Positions 9,091-18,629 of a stretch of DNA of 64,000 nucleotides are shown here, one piece after another. Positions within the stretch are counted from its first letter, which is position 1. Every line of letters starts with the position of its first letter. A program made the position numbers and the translations under genes. Origin of the DNA: CAYQOX01 sp964419335 (GTDB lineage: Bacteria > Hinthialibacterota > Hinthialibacteria > Hinthialibacterales > Hinthialibacteraceae); contig CAYQOX010000004.1 of assembly GCA_964419335.1 (NCBI GenBank), positions 1 through 64,000 on the forward strand, given 5' to 3'. Below the pieces are notes generated by a model. That model saw nothing but the letters and a program-made list of their open reading frames with translations, did no database searches and had not been told where the DNA came from.

Positions 9091-9122
9091 GGGCGGGAGA
9101 AATAAATCTCCCGCCCTGTTCT
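9091..9122 (+). terminator. Intrinsic terminator after the VIT-vWA gene
   Basis: A perfect 10-bp stem (9091-9100 with 9107-9116, GGGCGGGAGA and its complement) and a 6-nt loop, followed by TGTTCTTTC. It lies 30 nt after the stop codon. Confidence 0.75.
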
Positions 9123-9218
9123 TTCATGCAGATTAAAACCTATACTTTGATCATAGGTTCTACGTGCTTCTATAATAGATATTTCGCAAATCACTCCGTT
9201 TAGAAAAGGGTTCATTCA

Positions 9219-10538
9219 TTGAAAAGACATTTATTTCATTTGTTTTTTATTGCGATCTTCATTCCGACACTCTATCTATTTGTCGGTCTTCGCTCGTCCC
9301 AATCGAGCATTCCTTCCTTTCAATTCAACGACCAAGCATTAAACCAATTTGGCTGGAAAGAGAATGAAGAAAAAGATTATCAACTCACCCATCTCTTTCC
9401 GCTTCCCAATCAACCCTATGTCTATTGTGAATTCCGCACAAGTTTAACCCAGCCAAATAGGGCACACGGTTCACGGCATATTGGGTTTTTAATTAACATT
9501 GAAAAACATGAACGAGTATTTCGTATCGTATGGGAAAACATCTATCAGGGACAGGAAGAGCGAAATATCCGTCATCTACTGTTATCTTTTTTTGATCTAG
9601 AAGATCAACCTGCGATTGCTACTTTCATGAGCCTCATACGAAGGCCTGAATGGGTGCGGCAATGGAGAAGTCGTGCATTCTATCCATTGTTACGATCCAT
9701 TTTCTTTAAACACAGTAACCATTTTTTTATTCATCGAGGAAATCAACAATATACGATTGAAAATTTTTATCCCCTACCCACTTATTCACGTATGAATCCT
9801 TATCCGAACGTGGTGTTAGGTTCCGAGGAGGAAGACGGGAGAATGAAAGAATTTACGCTGGATTCTAAAGGGAGGTTAACGATTGCGGATGAATGGGCGG
9901 GAAGCAGGCTGCCCGAACTTTGTTATCCTGTGGGAGAGCAAGATTACATTGGTTATCACTCTGAGAATGAAAAGATCATGTATTTTCAGCGAGAGGGAAA
10001 CGATCGGTATCATGAATATGATGTGATGGATATTATGTCCCTGGATTCAACCTTCCCCGCCAGTAGCGTCCCTCCACGTTCATTATCGCTGATTCCAGCT
10101 GGAACGAACTCCACTCCTATGCTCTCCTTTGTCATCCTCAAATCATTCAATGTGTTTCAATTTCATCCTCCCGAGAATGAAAAGACACAAGCAGAAAATG
10201 TTTTTTCTCTGGTTAGAAAACAGGGGGGTGGTTATCCCCTTATGACACTTAAAGAAAATCAGATTATGGTGCTTACCCTAGAATCTCCTGAAAACAGCAA
10301 TTTCCCTTACCAACCGTTGAATGGAAACCATTCCCTATATTATGTGGTTCGAAATGACAGTAAGCAAGTCGCTTTTCAAGGAGAGGAAATACCTATCCAA
10401 TTTACCCAACCCCCCGTGGCTTTCTGCAGAATTCCTTTCGATGATGAACACATTCTCTTCTATCGCGATCAACATCTCTGGAAAAAACATTGGCAAAGCG
10501 GCCAGGAAACCCCTATTTTCCCGCAGGATGACAAGTAG
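9219..10538 (+). CDS. Exported or membrane-anchored protein, unknown function
   Basis: A 439-residue protein I do not recognise. It begins with a basic residue pair and a hydrophobic stretch (HLFFIAIFIPTLYLFVGL), which is a signal anchor or signal peptide; the rest is soluble, aromatic-rich and alternates in the way beta-sheet proteins do, with no cysteine motif or catalytic signature. The start is TTG 9219, supported by AAAAGGG (9204-9210) at proper spacing; no suitable ATG exists nearby. It follows the VIT-vWA gene but behind a strong terminator, so it is probably transcribed separately. Convergent with the SLC13 transporter gene. Confidence 0.6.
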   Translation: MKRHLFHLFFIAIFIPTLYLFVGLRSSQSSIPSFQFNDQALNQFGWKENEEKDYQLTHLFPLPNQPYVYCEFRTSLTQPNRAHGSRHIGFLINIEKHERVFRIVWENIYQGQEERNIRHLLLSFFDLEDQPAIATFMSLIRRPEWVRQWRSRAFYPLLRSIFFKHSNHFFIHRGNQQYTIENFYPLPTYSRMNPYPNVVLGSEEEDGRMKEFTLDSKGRLTIADEWAGSRLPELCYPVGEQDYIGYHSENEKIMYFQREGNDRYHEYDVMDIMSLDSTFPASSVPPRSLSLIPAGTNSTPMLSFVILKSFNVFQFHPPENEKTQAENVFSLVRKQGGGYPLMTLKENQIMVLTLESPENSNFPYQPLNGNHSLYYVVRNDSKQVAFQGEEIPIQFTQPPVAFCRIPFDDEHILFYRDQHLWKKHWQSGQETPIFPQDDK

Positions 10539-10580
10539 TTGTATAGAAATACTCTCCCATCCAACGTTAATCTCAATCTC

Positions 10581-10637
10581 AAAAAAAAGGGGCTGGCCTT
10601 AAAAGCAGGTAAACACCTGTTTATAAGGAACAAGCCC
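10581..10637 (-). terminator. Long intrinsic terminator of the M20-SLC13 operon
   Basis: A stacked hairpin: GGGCT (10590-10594)/AGCCC (10633-10637), CCTTA (10597-10601)/TAAGG (10624-10628) and GCAGGT (10605-10610)/ACCTGT (10615-10620). On the minus strand it is followed by CCTTTTTTTT. It lies about 105 nt after the transporter stop codon and may also stop the convergent gene. Confidence 0.8.
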
Positions 10638-10742
10638 TGGAGATTGGAAGCCCATGTTACAATTATACGAGATTCACAGTAATTGTCAATATAATTTTCG
10701 AAATATAGATCATTTTGTAATATTAATTTAAAGTTTTTTTTC

Positions 10743-12512
10743 TCAAAACCCCCATATTCGAGGGGCCAAAATCACCGTGGTTATCCCTAACATGATGTTC
10801 AAAGGAAGCCCCACCCGCAGGTAATCGGTGAAACGATAACCACCTGGACCATACACCATCAAATTGGTCTGATATCCAATGGGACTCGAGAAACTCGCCG
10901 AAGCAGCCATCATGATCGTTATGGCAAAGGGGAGAAAGTTCATATCCATCTTCATCGAGGTGGCCAAGGCAATGGGAAATACCAGCACCGCAGCCGCATT
11001 ATTGGTGATCATTTCCGTGAAACAAGTCGTAAGTAAATAGATCACTCCCAAAGTAATCCAAGGATTTCCGCCCGCAAAGGAAATTAAATTCCCAGCGATC
11101 ACTTCCGCTAAACCGGTTTTATCGATGGCGTGACCAATCCCAAAAGAAGCGGCAATCGTGAGCAGTACTTGCCAATCGACACTTTTTCGAGCCACAGAAA
11201 CCGAGCAACACCGAGTCAGGATCATCAAGCCCGCTGCCAGCATCGCCGCCTTGAGCATACTCAATCCAAAAACACTCACTGAAAAGACCATCGTCAACAA
11301 TATACTGATAGCAATGATGGATTTTTCGTGACGCGGTGGATTGGAATTTTCAATTCGGCTCATCAAGAAGAAATCGCGGGAATTGCGTTGTTGTTCAAAG
11401 AAAGAGGGATGGGCTTCCAGCAGCAGCGTATCCGCAGGCTGTAAAACAATGTCCCCCACTTTCTTCTTTATCCGTTCCCCATGACGAGTCACAGCAAGCA
11501 CTACAGCATTATAGGTCGAGCGAAATTTCCCTTCACGAATACTGCGGCCAATTAAGTGACACTTATTTGACACAACCGCCTCGATCAAAATACGTTCAGA
11601 ACGAGGTGAATCTAATTTAAACACCTGATCGGTGGCGGGGACTAAGCCGCGAATCTTCTGTAAATCCACAATGGATTCCACCACTCCGGCAAAAATGAGG
11701 CGATCGTGGGCAGCTAATTTTTCCTGCGGCGAAACCGCGGGGATAATTCGCCCTTCGCGATCAATTTCAACCAAAAACATTCCTGGGAGATTACGTAATC
11801 CCGCATCTTCAATTGTTTTTCCCACCAAGGGGCTTTCGGGTTCAACAATCATCTCCACGGTATATTCGCGCGGATCTTGAAATGCATAACTGGCGGTCTC
11901 GCGGTCGGGCAGTAAGTAGCGGCCGATAAATAACATATAGGCTAATCCTAATAATGAGCACGGGATGCCAACCCATGCAATTTCGAAGAGACCAAGTTCT
12001 ATATCCGGCCTTTGTTGAGAAAGCAAACCATAGACCACTAAATTGGTACTGGTACCAATTAATGAACAAGTGCCACCAAAGATAGAGGCATAACTTAAAG
12101 GAATCAAAAGTTGCGAGGGGGAAAATTTACTTTTCCGTGCGATTTCTTTGATCGCAGGGATCAACATCGCCACCACGGGCGTGTTATTCATAAAAGCGCT
12201 TAACACTGTGACTAAGGGCATAAATCTCAATTTCATAAAGAACAGAGACTTAGAACGTCCAAATATCAGCGGGATCATGCGGCTGATACTGCCGGATTCT
12301 TGCAACCCGGCCACAACAATATATAAAACGCCGATCGTCACTACACCTTGGTTGGATAGTCCCACCAAGGCTTCGTTTGAATCAAGAATCCCAAAGACTA
12401 AGAGTAAAGTAAGCCCACCCAATAAAATCAAATCGGGGCTTTTTTGGGAAAAAATCAAAAAGTTAATTAAAAGAAGAACAACTCCAAGTGTAAACCATGC
12501 TTCCCAGATCAT
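10743..12512 (-). CDS. SLC13/DASS-family anion permease with two RCK_C domains
   Basis: A 589-residue inner-membrane transporter. An N-terminal group of helices (about 1-200) contains the DASS motif SAFMNNTPVVAMLIPAI and GGTCSLIGTSTNLVVYG. Two soluble TrkA-C/RCK_C domains follow (about 205-290 and 295-375, with PLVGKTIEDAG and HLIGRSIREG). A second membrane half ends with ITNNAAAVLVFPIA and SPIGYQTNLMVYGPGGY. This is the layout of sodium-linked sulfate, phosphate or dicarboxylate carriers such as the YbiR/SAC1-type group. The start ATG overlaps the stop of the upstream M20 gene by 4 bp (ATGA), so the two are translationally coupled, which suggests that the transported anion is related to the peptidase substrate or product. 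Confidence 0.87.
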   Translation of the reverse strand: MIWEAWFTLGVVLLLINFLIFSQKSPDLILLGGLTLLLVFGILDSNEALVGLSNQGVVTIGVLYIVVAGLQESGSISRMIPLIFGRSKSLFFMKLRFMPLVTVLSAFMNNTPVVAMLIPAIKEIARKSKFSPSQLLIPLSYASIFGGTCSLIGTSTNLVVYGLLSQQRPDIELGLFEIAWVGIPCSLLGLAYMLFIGRYLLPDRETASYAFQDPREYTVEMIVEPESPLVGKTIEDAGLRNLPGMFLVEIDREGRIIPAVSPQEKLAAHDRLIFAGVVESIVDLQKIRGLVPATDQVFKLDSPRSERILIEAVVSNKCHLIGRSIREGKFRSTYNAVVLAVTRHGERIKKKVGDIVLQPADTLLLEAHPSFFEQQRNSRDFFLMSRIENSNPPRHEKSIIAISILLTMVFSVSVFGLSMLKAAMLAAGLMILTRCCSVSVARKSVDWQVLLTIAASFGIGHAIDKTGLAEVIAGNLISFAGGNPWITLGVIYLLTTCFTEMITNNAAAVLVFPIALATSMKMDMNFLPFAITIMMAASASFSSPIGYQTNLMVYGPGGYRFTDYLRVGLPLNIMLGITTVILAPRIWGF

Positions 12513-13783
12513 CGGTTCTCCTTCGAGTTTGATATACCCATTGCAATTTCTGCATAAACTTGCGCTGTTTCACATAAAGAAGGAATGTGTAGATACTCTT
12601 GACTTCCATGCAAACCGGCTCCAGCAACCCCATAACCAATCGCGGGACATTGACAATGATGGACAAAAAAGTGTAAATCTGTAAATGCGCCAAATAATAA
12701 TAATTTCGCACGTTGATTTAAGACAGATTCTACCGCTTGAGCGGCCACTTGGCATAATTTTGAATTAGGATCGGTCAAGGCGGCGTTAAAACCCATCATT
12801 ACGTTCATATCTGCATTAAACTTAGAGTCTTCTTCTTTAATATTTTGAATAAGTTGTATTAATGTTTCTTTTAATTCATCCACCTCTTCTTCGGGTAGTA
12901 ACCGCCGATCCATGGTGAAATGAAATGAATCCGGAACTGTATTCACTTTACTTCCCCCGCCAGAAACCCCTCCCAATGTCATGGTGGGAATTTCATATTC
13001 CGGGGAATTCAGGGGATAGCGGGTTTTACGCGTCTTTTGCCATTCGACATGTTGTCTCATCAACCGTTCCACAAGAATAAACCCTTTTTCGAAAGCATTC
13101 ACTCCACTGCTCGGTGATGAACCGTGGGCTGACACTCCCTTCATCACAAAATCTGCCCAAAACACACCTCGATGCCCAAACGCTATCTCCTCGCCACAAC
13201 CTCCTTCACAAATAATGGCGGCGTCAGGTTGAACGAGTTTTTCTTTCGTGATATAGCCTGCACCACATTCACCGCCGATTTCCTCATCGGCGGTAAAAGA
13301 AAGTTCCAAGTTCCAAGGCGGCTTGACTCCACATGCTTTGAGTGCTTTCATCGAAAAAATCGAAGCCGCCAGGGATCCTTTCATGTCTACCGTCCCGCGG
13401 CCATACAAGCGATCCCCTTTTTTTACCGGCTGAAAAGGGTCCTGTTTCCAATCCGGTGAGACTGGAACCACGTCGTAGTGGCTATTGAAATGTAAGGTTT
13501 TCTCTTCCCTGCCTTTCCAACGTGATATTAAATTAAAGCGGGGATAATCCCAGGTTTCAGAATCTAATTGTTGTTTTTGGTAGGATTTCGGCACTTTGAT
13601 TTTTTTTGTGCGAAATCCAATGGCATTCATTTCTTCGCGCAGAAAGTCCACACAGGGCTCGAACTCCCGTCCAGGGGGATTTTCTGTTGCTAAGGCACAT
13701 AACCGCTGCGTAAGTTCAATCATTTCTTTTTCATTTTCTGCCAAGTAATCATACAGGTCTTTCTTGAGTTTGGGATCTATCAT
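12509..13783 (-). CDS. M20-family metallopeptidase (ArgE/DapE/aminoacylase type)
   Basis: A 424-residue zinc amidohydrolase. The co-catalytic metal site is complete: H102-x-D104 in NSHYDVVP, D133 in GRGTVDMKG, the E167-E168 pair in FTADEEIGGE, and a later acidic ligand in CEGGCGEE near 193. The dimerisation (lid) domain includes the GVSAHGSSP stretch. Length fits acetylornithine deacetylase, succinyl-diaminopimelate desuccinylase or N-acyl-amino-acid amidohydrolase; the sequence alone does not choose. No signal peptide, so it is cytoplasmic. GAGG lies 9 nt before the start ATG 13783. It is the first gene of an operon with the SLC13 permease, pointing to uptake and deacylation of an N-acylated or peptide nutrient rather than biosynthesis. 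Confidence 0.86.
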   Translation of the reverse strand: MIDPKLKKDLYDYLAENEKEMIELTQRLCALATENPPGREFEPCVDFLREEMNAIGFRTKKIKVPKSYQKQQLDSETWDYPRFNLISRWKGREEKTLHFNSHYDVVPVSPDWKQDPFQPVKKGDRLYGRGTVDMKGSLAASIFSMKALKACGVKPPWNLELSFTADEEIGGECGAGYITKEKLVQPDAAIICEGGCGEEIAFGHRGVFWADFVMKGVSAHGSSPSSGVNAFEKGFILVERLMRQHVEWQKTRKTRYPLNSPEYEIPTMTLGGVSGGGSKVNTVPDSFHFTMDRRLLPEEEVDELKETLIQLIQNIKEEDSKFNADMNVMMGFNAALTDPNSKLCQVAAQAVESVLNQRAKLLLFGAFTDLHFFVHHCQCPAIGYGVAGAGLHGSQEYLHIPSLCETAQVYAEIAMGISNSKENR

Positions 13784-13804
13784 AACAACAGCCTCATCGC
13801 TTGT

Positions 13805-13833
13805 ATTCTATATTCTATATACAATATAGACAA
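13805..13833 (-). promoter_or_regulatory. Candidate promoter of the M20-SLC13 operon
   Basis: On the minus strand TTGTCT (plus 13828-13833) is 17 bp from TAGAAT (plus 13805-13810, five of six matches). The spacer includes ATTGTATATAG, which is AT-rich and partly palindromic. Confidence 0.4.
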
Positions 13834-13881
13834 TTCCTTTTCTTTCAAAAATTCAAAAAAATCAATCGTCTTGTTGATTTC

Positions 13882-16671
13882 TCATCGAGTTGGTTTTGAT
13901 AAGTGCCGCTTATTCACTGTTAATAAAAAAACAAGTATCAGAAACGTAATGCTACTCACCAAAATCCCCCGATAAAACCAAAGAGGTTTATAAATAAATT
14001 CAATCGAATGTTCACCACGAGTTACGGGAATGGCCATAAACGAATGATTCGCCCGCATAATCTCTCGTTTTTCGCCATTAACGGTTGCCACCCAGTCGGG
14101 AGAATAATTTTCTGTAATGACTAAAACCCCATCATAAACCGCTTTCAAATGAATCAAATAGCGATCTGAGTCAACACGCTTAAAATCTACGTTATTCCCT
14201 TCAGTCGATTCTGAATCAATAGGTGATTTTTCTGCCATGAAAGTGTTATCAGGATCAAAAAAAACAGGGATCGATTCTTTTGAATAATCACGCTCAAAAT
14301 CTTGAATCATCTCATCAAGTTCGTCATAGGTTGACCAGTTGCGGGTAAAGTAAACTGGCGGAATCGCGTTCTCATTTTTATAGAGAGAAAATTCTTCTCC
14401 TTTGGTAACAAGAGTAAAATCGGAGACTTCAGGACGAAAGGCATCAATCGAGAAAATGGAGATACGAGCGTTTTTCAATGTAAAGTCAATCTTCACTTGA
14501 TCCATCTTTACGGGCTGATCGAAGGAAAAAGAAGTCCAATATTGGCGAACGGAAGAATAGCCTTGTTTTGAGGGAATAGGAAACCAGCGATAGGCCTTCA
14601 CAGGCCGATGATTAGCGGGATGTTCAGGAGGATCGATCATATAATTAGCAATTTCTACTCCGGCGCGTACGGGAAAAGACTGGACAGTTTGAGTTCCATT
14701 TAAAATATGCACCTGCCCTACGGATACACCTTGTCGAACAGAGGCTGCGCCTGCCATTAACCAACGAATCCGAATTTTTTCGGCTTCAATAGGCTCTTCC
14801 AGCCTGCTCACCAAAGAACAGGGGCCTGCATCATCACGTCTACCTAAAAAAACCGACTCGATCTCTGGATTCCCAACAATGTATCGCACTCCCAGCAAAT
14901 CTAGCATCCCTGAAGGGATGCGCTCACTTCTTACCATACGATCCGGGTTGGCCGTAGGAGAATGGCCAGCCCACGTTCGAAGAAGTTCTGTATAGGAGGC
15001 GGGGGCGGTTGGGTCATAACCATGGATATCATAGAGAGAGTAGACCTCGGGCAATCGCTGCATGAAGACCGGTTTTATCCATTTCACCCGTACATCATGA
15101 CTTGTATCCAAGGTTGGGGTGTAACTGCATATACGAAAAAACGCTTCCTCGCTCATTTGTTTTTGTAGTGCTTCGACGAGTTTAGGGGGATGATAATAAT
15201 CTCTCTCCGTGGTTTGTAAAAAAAGCCGTTGAGAGTATTGAATGGACTGAACCACAATGAACAAGACTAAAAAAATGAAGACCAACTCTGCCCGCAGCCA
15301 CTTGCGTTGATAAATCACGATCAATAAACCGCTTAAGCCCCCCCATAAACAGAAATTCCACCATGCCCAGCTGCCCGGGGTGATGGATTCGGGATAAAAG
15401 GTGCGAGTCATGGCCGAGTAAAGCATCCCATTCCATATCCAAGAATTCCTTATCGCGGCCAAGACAAAGAGAAATAAGAATGCAATCGATAACGCAAATA
15501 TGAGAAGGGTACTTTTTTTGTTAAATTCTTCTTTATCAAACCACGCCTGAAATCCATAAGCAACAAACACGGGTAATGCCATCGCCGCCAGAAGCAATGA
15601 GCGATTGGGCATATTCATCATGCTCCATCCCGGCAGGTACTGAAACAAGAGAGGATAAAGAAAACCCTGCTCCCCCAGGGTCAATACTAGAGCCAGTACA
15701 AAGGCAAGACTCAATCCATAGCGCCATTGCCGGGGAGTATTTCCCCATCCCCAGGGAATGAAGAGCAAAGCGGTTATGCCTAAATAGCAAGTCCCTTCCC
15801 AAGGGTCACAGCGCGAAATTTCCGGCTGGGATAATCCTCCAAAAAAAGTTTTGCCGATTTCATTCCAGGAGAGTGCACCGGCTAACGCTTCGGATAAGTT
15901 CAAACTCCCACGTATCACGTTCGGTGCATTCATTAAGGCTGGAAGCCACATACCACAGGTGAGGAAAACCGCCGATATCAAGGTAACGACAAAGGAAAGC
16001 AGTGATTTTTTCCATTGTTTTTGAAAGAATCCGTAGCCAATGGAAAGGCAAAGTAAAAGAATTCCCGTATATAATATTGTGTGAGGCACACCAGCCAAAA
16101 TAACCATGGCCAAAAACATGGCCGCCAGGATAGAAAAAACTTGTTTTCGTCGTTCCAACGAAAGCACATAAAACCACAAAACCCCCGGCACCCAACTAAT
16201 TCCCTCCAAGAGTCCCAAATTGGTCATTTTGCAACGCCAATAAGTGCTAACCAAAAACACGAACGCCCCGACAAAACTGCTCGTTGCTGATAACCTTAAG
16301 GATCGTAGTAATCCATAGAGGAGCAGGCTTCCGAGAATATAATGTCCAGTTAATAAAATGATGTAGGATAAATCAGGCGGAAGTATCCATGAAAGCGCAT
16401 TCGGGAGATACAACAGTTGGGATTGGGGATTGGCATCCCGCGGATAACCGCAAAACAAATAGGGATCCCATAAGCCAACCTCAGGATCATTATGAAGAAT
16501 TCGTAACGGATAAAAGAAAAGCAGTGAATCCATATCCAATGGAAGGCGGAGTTGAAACAAGATCGAGGAATGAAACAACACAGCGATCACAATTAAACCT
16601 AAAATGGCTTTCCCATCAGGATTAAAAATCGAAGACAATCTTGTTCGGAGCGTCTTGGTTGGATTCATCAT
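13882..16671 (-). CDS. YfhO-family polytopic membrane protein (GT-C glycosyltransferase-like)
   Basis: About 929 residues. The N-terminal two thirds have roughly a dozen membrane helices and start with the typical YfhO pattern PLDMDSLLFFYP and LWDPYLFCGYPRDANPQSQLLYLPN, where the Asp residues are thought to be catalytic in GT-C enzymes. A large soluble extracytoplasmic domain (about 500-880) with GVRYIVGNPEIE and NYSPDWVATVNGE precedes a last membrane helix (FYRGILVSSITFLILVFLLT). Related proteins add sugars from lipid carriers to surface polymers. Start is uncertain: ATG 16671 or 16668 is preferred over a TTG at 16689; none has a good ribosome site. It is divergent from the glycosylphosphotransferase gene, so both may serve surface polysaccharide. 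Confidence 0.82.
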   Translation of the reverse strand: MMNPTKTLRTRLSSIFNPDGKAILGLIVIAVLFHSSILFQLRLPLDMDSLLFFYPLRILHNDPEVGLWDPYLFCGYPRDANPQSQLLYLPNALSWILPPDLSYIILLTGHYILGSLLLYGLLRSLRLSATSSFVGAFVFLVSTYWRCKMTNLGLLEGISWVPGVLWFYVLSLERRKQVFSILAAMFLAMVILAGVPHTILYTGILLLCLSIGYGFFQKQWKKSLLSFVVTLISAVFLTCGMWLPALMNAPNVIRGSLNLSEALAGALSWNEIGKTFFGGLSQPEISRCDPWEGTCYLGITALLFIPWGWGNTPRQWRYGLSLAFVLALVLTLGEQGFLYPLLFQYLPGWSMMNMPNRSLLLAAMALPVFVAYGFQAWFDKEEFNKKSTLLIFALSIAFLFLFVLAAIRNSWIWNGMLYSAMTRTFYPESITPGSWAWWNFCLWGGLSGLLIVIYQRKWLRAELVFIFLVLFIVVQSIQYSQRLFLQTTERDYYHPPKLVEALQKQMSEEAFFRICSYTPTLDTSHDVRVKWIKPVFMQRLPEVYSLYDIHGYDPTAPASYTELLRTWAGHSPTANPDRMVRSERIPSGMLDLLGVRYIVGNPEIESVFLGRRDDAGPCSLVSRLEEPIEAEKIRIRWLMAGAASVRQGVSVGQVHILNGTQTVQSFPVRAGVEIANYMIDPPEHPANHRPVKAYRWFPIPSKQGYSSVRQYWTSFSFDQPVKMDQVKIDFTLKNARISIFSIDAFRPEVSDFTLVTKGEEFSLYKNENAIPPVYFTRNWSTYDELDEMIQDFERDYSKESIPVFFDPDNTFMAEKSPIDSESTEGNNVDFKRVDSDRYLIHLKAVYDGVLVITENYSPDWVATVNGEKREIMRANHSFMAIPVTRGEHSIEFIYKPLWFYRGILVSSITFLILVFLLTVNKRHLSKPTR

Positions 16672-16892
16672 TGAAAATACGATGTACAAAGCAATATCGT
16701 TACGATTTTAAGATATGAGATTTGTTCTTGAATCACTTGACTCCCAAAGCGTTCTCAACGCAATGCAAGCAAGAACGTCTTGGGGTTCATGTAAACCAAT
16801 GATAAAGTACTACGATTTTATAGAATGGAAAAGTAATTCATCTCCCTTTACGTGAAAGAAATCTCAAGAGTAATGGAAAAAAAGTAACACTC

Positions 16893-18452
16893 ATGACAAG
16901 AAAAGGTTCGCCAAAAGGCCCGTTGTGGAAATTTCTTCTCGTGGATCTAGGTGTGATTCCTGTGGCACTCTTTCTTGCATTTTTTGTCCGCTTTCAAGAA
17001 GCGCGCCCAGAAAACACTGCAATCTATATTCGCTTGGTCATTCCAATCATTTTAATCCGCTTAGGGATACTCTTCATCTTCCGCCTGTATGACTTTAGCC
17101 GAAATTTCACAAAATTTGATGTGATTTATTTCACCGGCGCGGCGATGATTGTAGCGCATACCTTGGAAGGTTTAGTGCTTTTGTATGCTGCAACCTTCAT
17201 GCTGCCTTCTCATCAAATCGCCCAATCGGTGCTTTTCCTGGACTATATCATGCAATGGCTTCTCTCCAACCAGGAATTGATGATGGCAAGAATGCTGGAA
17301 GGCTTCATGATCGTATACGGCGATACCATCTTGGAATCTTCCTACGAAATATCGCGATCCATCTTTTTGCTTAACTTTTTCTTTAGTTGGATTGGGGCAT
17401 GCTTTTGGCGAATCCTTTATTTAGAACGACGTAAACGCTGGGCCTACGACCGTACCCGCATATTAATCGTTGGTGCAGGGGTCTTGGGAGAAAGTGTGTT
17501 ACGCGATATTCAGCAATATTCCCGCTTGGGTCATCAGGTCATTGGCTTAATCGACGATGACATAGAAAACCGAACCACAAACTCCTCCGCCCCGATTATA
17601 GGTAAAATGAACCAACTTCATGATCGGGTCAAAAAGCATGAGATTGATGAAATCATAGTTACAAGCCAAATGGCGAATCGCCAGGAACTGCTCGATATTC
17701 TCTCGAGGTGTCAATCCACGGGATGTAAAGTGCGGCTCTTACCCGAACTTTACGAAGTAACCATTGGCAAAGTCGAAGTGAGTCAAGTTGCTGGCATCCC
17801 TTTAATCACCGTATCTACCATGGCGCTTACCGATTGGGGGACTTTTGTAAAACGCACGATGGACATTGTGGTTTCCAGTCTCGGGTTAATCACTTTGGCG
17901 ATTCTCTTCCCTTTTTTAGCCGCCGCCATCAAACTTTCCAGCGCTGGACCTATTTTATACCGGCAAGAACGCATAGGTAAAGATGGGAAACTCTTTACCC
18001 TCAATAAATTTCGCACCATGTATCATAAAGCCGAAACCCAAACAGGGCCAGTCCTCTCCTGGGATAAAGATCCGCGTGTGACCCCAGTAGGACGTTTTTT
18101 ACGACGCTGGCACTTGGATGAGATGCCCCAATTGATCAACGTGCTAAAGGGAGAAATGAGCCTGGTAGGCCCCCGCCCCGAGCGTGCCCATTTCGCGACC
18201 CACTTCGAGAAAGAAATCCCAGCCTACCGTTTGCGAGAGACTGTTCGCCCGGGGATGACGGGGCTTGCGCAAATTCACGGGTTCTATCATTCCCCAATTG
18301 AGCATAAGTTACGCTATGACCTCGCCTATATCAATAATATGTCTTTCTTGTTGGACCTGAAGATTCTTTTTCTGACGTTGTGGGTTACTTTCTTTAATCA
18401 CGGCCAACAACCCATATCCCCACGAGAAGAACCGGCCGTGAAGTCTTTGTAG
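16893..18452 (+). CDS. Polyprenyl glycosylphosphotransferase (exopolysaccharide initiating enzyme)
   Basis: A 519-residue membrane enzyme that moves a sugar-1-phosphate from a UDP-sugar to undecaprenyl phosphate, the first step of exopolysaccharide assembly. It has N-terminal membrane helices (about 15-175), a Rossmann-like central domain (RILIVGAGVLGES, 189-201) and the C-terminal bacterial sugar transferase domain with KRTMDIVVSSLGL, the RQERIGKDGK basic stretch, KFRTM, DEMPQLINVLKGEMSLVGPRPE and VRPGMTGLAQ. The N-terminal region is longer than usual: a block around LEG at 91-93 is repeated 44 residues later at 135-137 with matching Y, T, S, I and W positions, so one membrane hairpin appears duplicated. 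No polymer cluster follows; the next feature is a tRNA. Confidence 0.9.
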   Translation: MTRKGSPKGPLWKFLLVDLGVIPVALFLAFFVRFQEARPENTAIYIRLVIPIILIRLGILFIFRLYDFSRNFTKFDVIYFTGAAMIVAHTLEGLVLLYAATFMLPSHQIAQSVLFLDYIMQWLLSNQELMMARMLEGFMIVYGDTILESSYEISRSIFLLNFFFSWIGACFWRILYLERRKRWAYDRTRILIVGAGVLGESVLRDIQQYSRLGHQVIGLIDDDIENRTTNSSAPIIGKMNQLHDRVKKHEIDEIIVTSQMANRQELLDILSRCQSTGCKVRLLPELYEVTIGKVEVSQVAGIPLITVSTMALTDWGTFVKRTMDIVVSSLGLITLAILFPFLAAAIKLSSAGPILYRQERIGKDGKLFTLNKFRTMYHKAETQTGPVLSWDKDPRVTPVGRFLRRWHLDEMPQLINVLKGEMSLVGPRPERAHFATHFEKEIPAYRLRETVRPGMTGLAQIHGFYHSPIEHKLRYDLAYINNMSFLLDLKILFLTLWVTFFNHGQQPISPREEPAVKSL

Positions 18453-18553
18453 ATGAGATTTTTCCTGCGTGACGAATCCTGGGCTCGCCTTCTCCATCTT
18501 GACGATTTCAGCAAAGCAGGTATAGTACTTTTTTGCAATGTCCCTCAATAAAA

Positions 18554-18629
18554 GCCAACGTAGCTCAGTCGGCAGAGCAACGGTTTCGTAAACCGTAGGT
18601 CACGGGTTCAAGTCCCGTCGTTGGCTCCA
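18554..18629 (+). tRNA. tRNA-Thr (anticodon CGT), CCA encoded
   Basis: A 76-nt cloverleaf: acceptor GCCAACG/CGTTGGC, D-arm GCTC/GAGC, anticodon stem ACGGT/ACCGT with loop TTCGTAA (anticodon CGT at 18587-18589), variable loop AGGTC, T-arm ACGGG/CCCGT with TTCAAGT, discriminator T and encoded CCA. It reads ACG codons. Confidence 0.97.
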
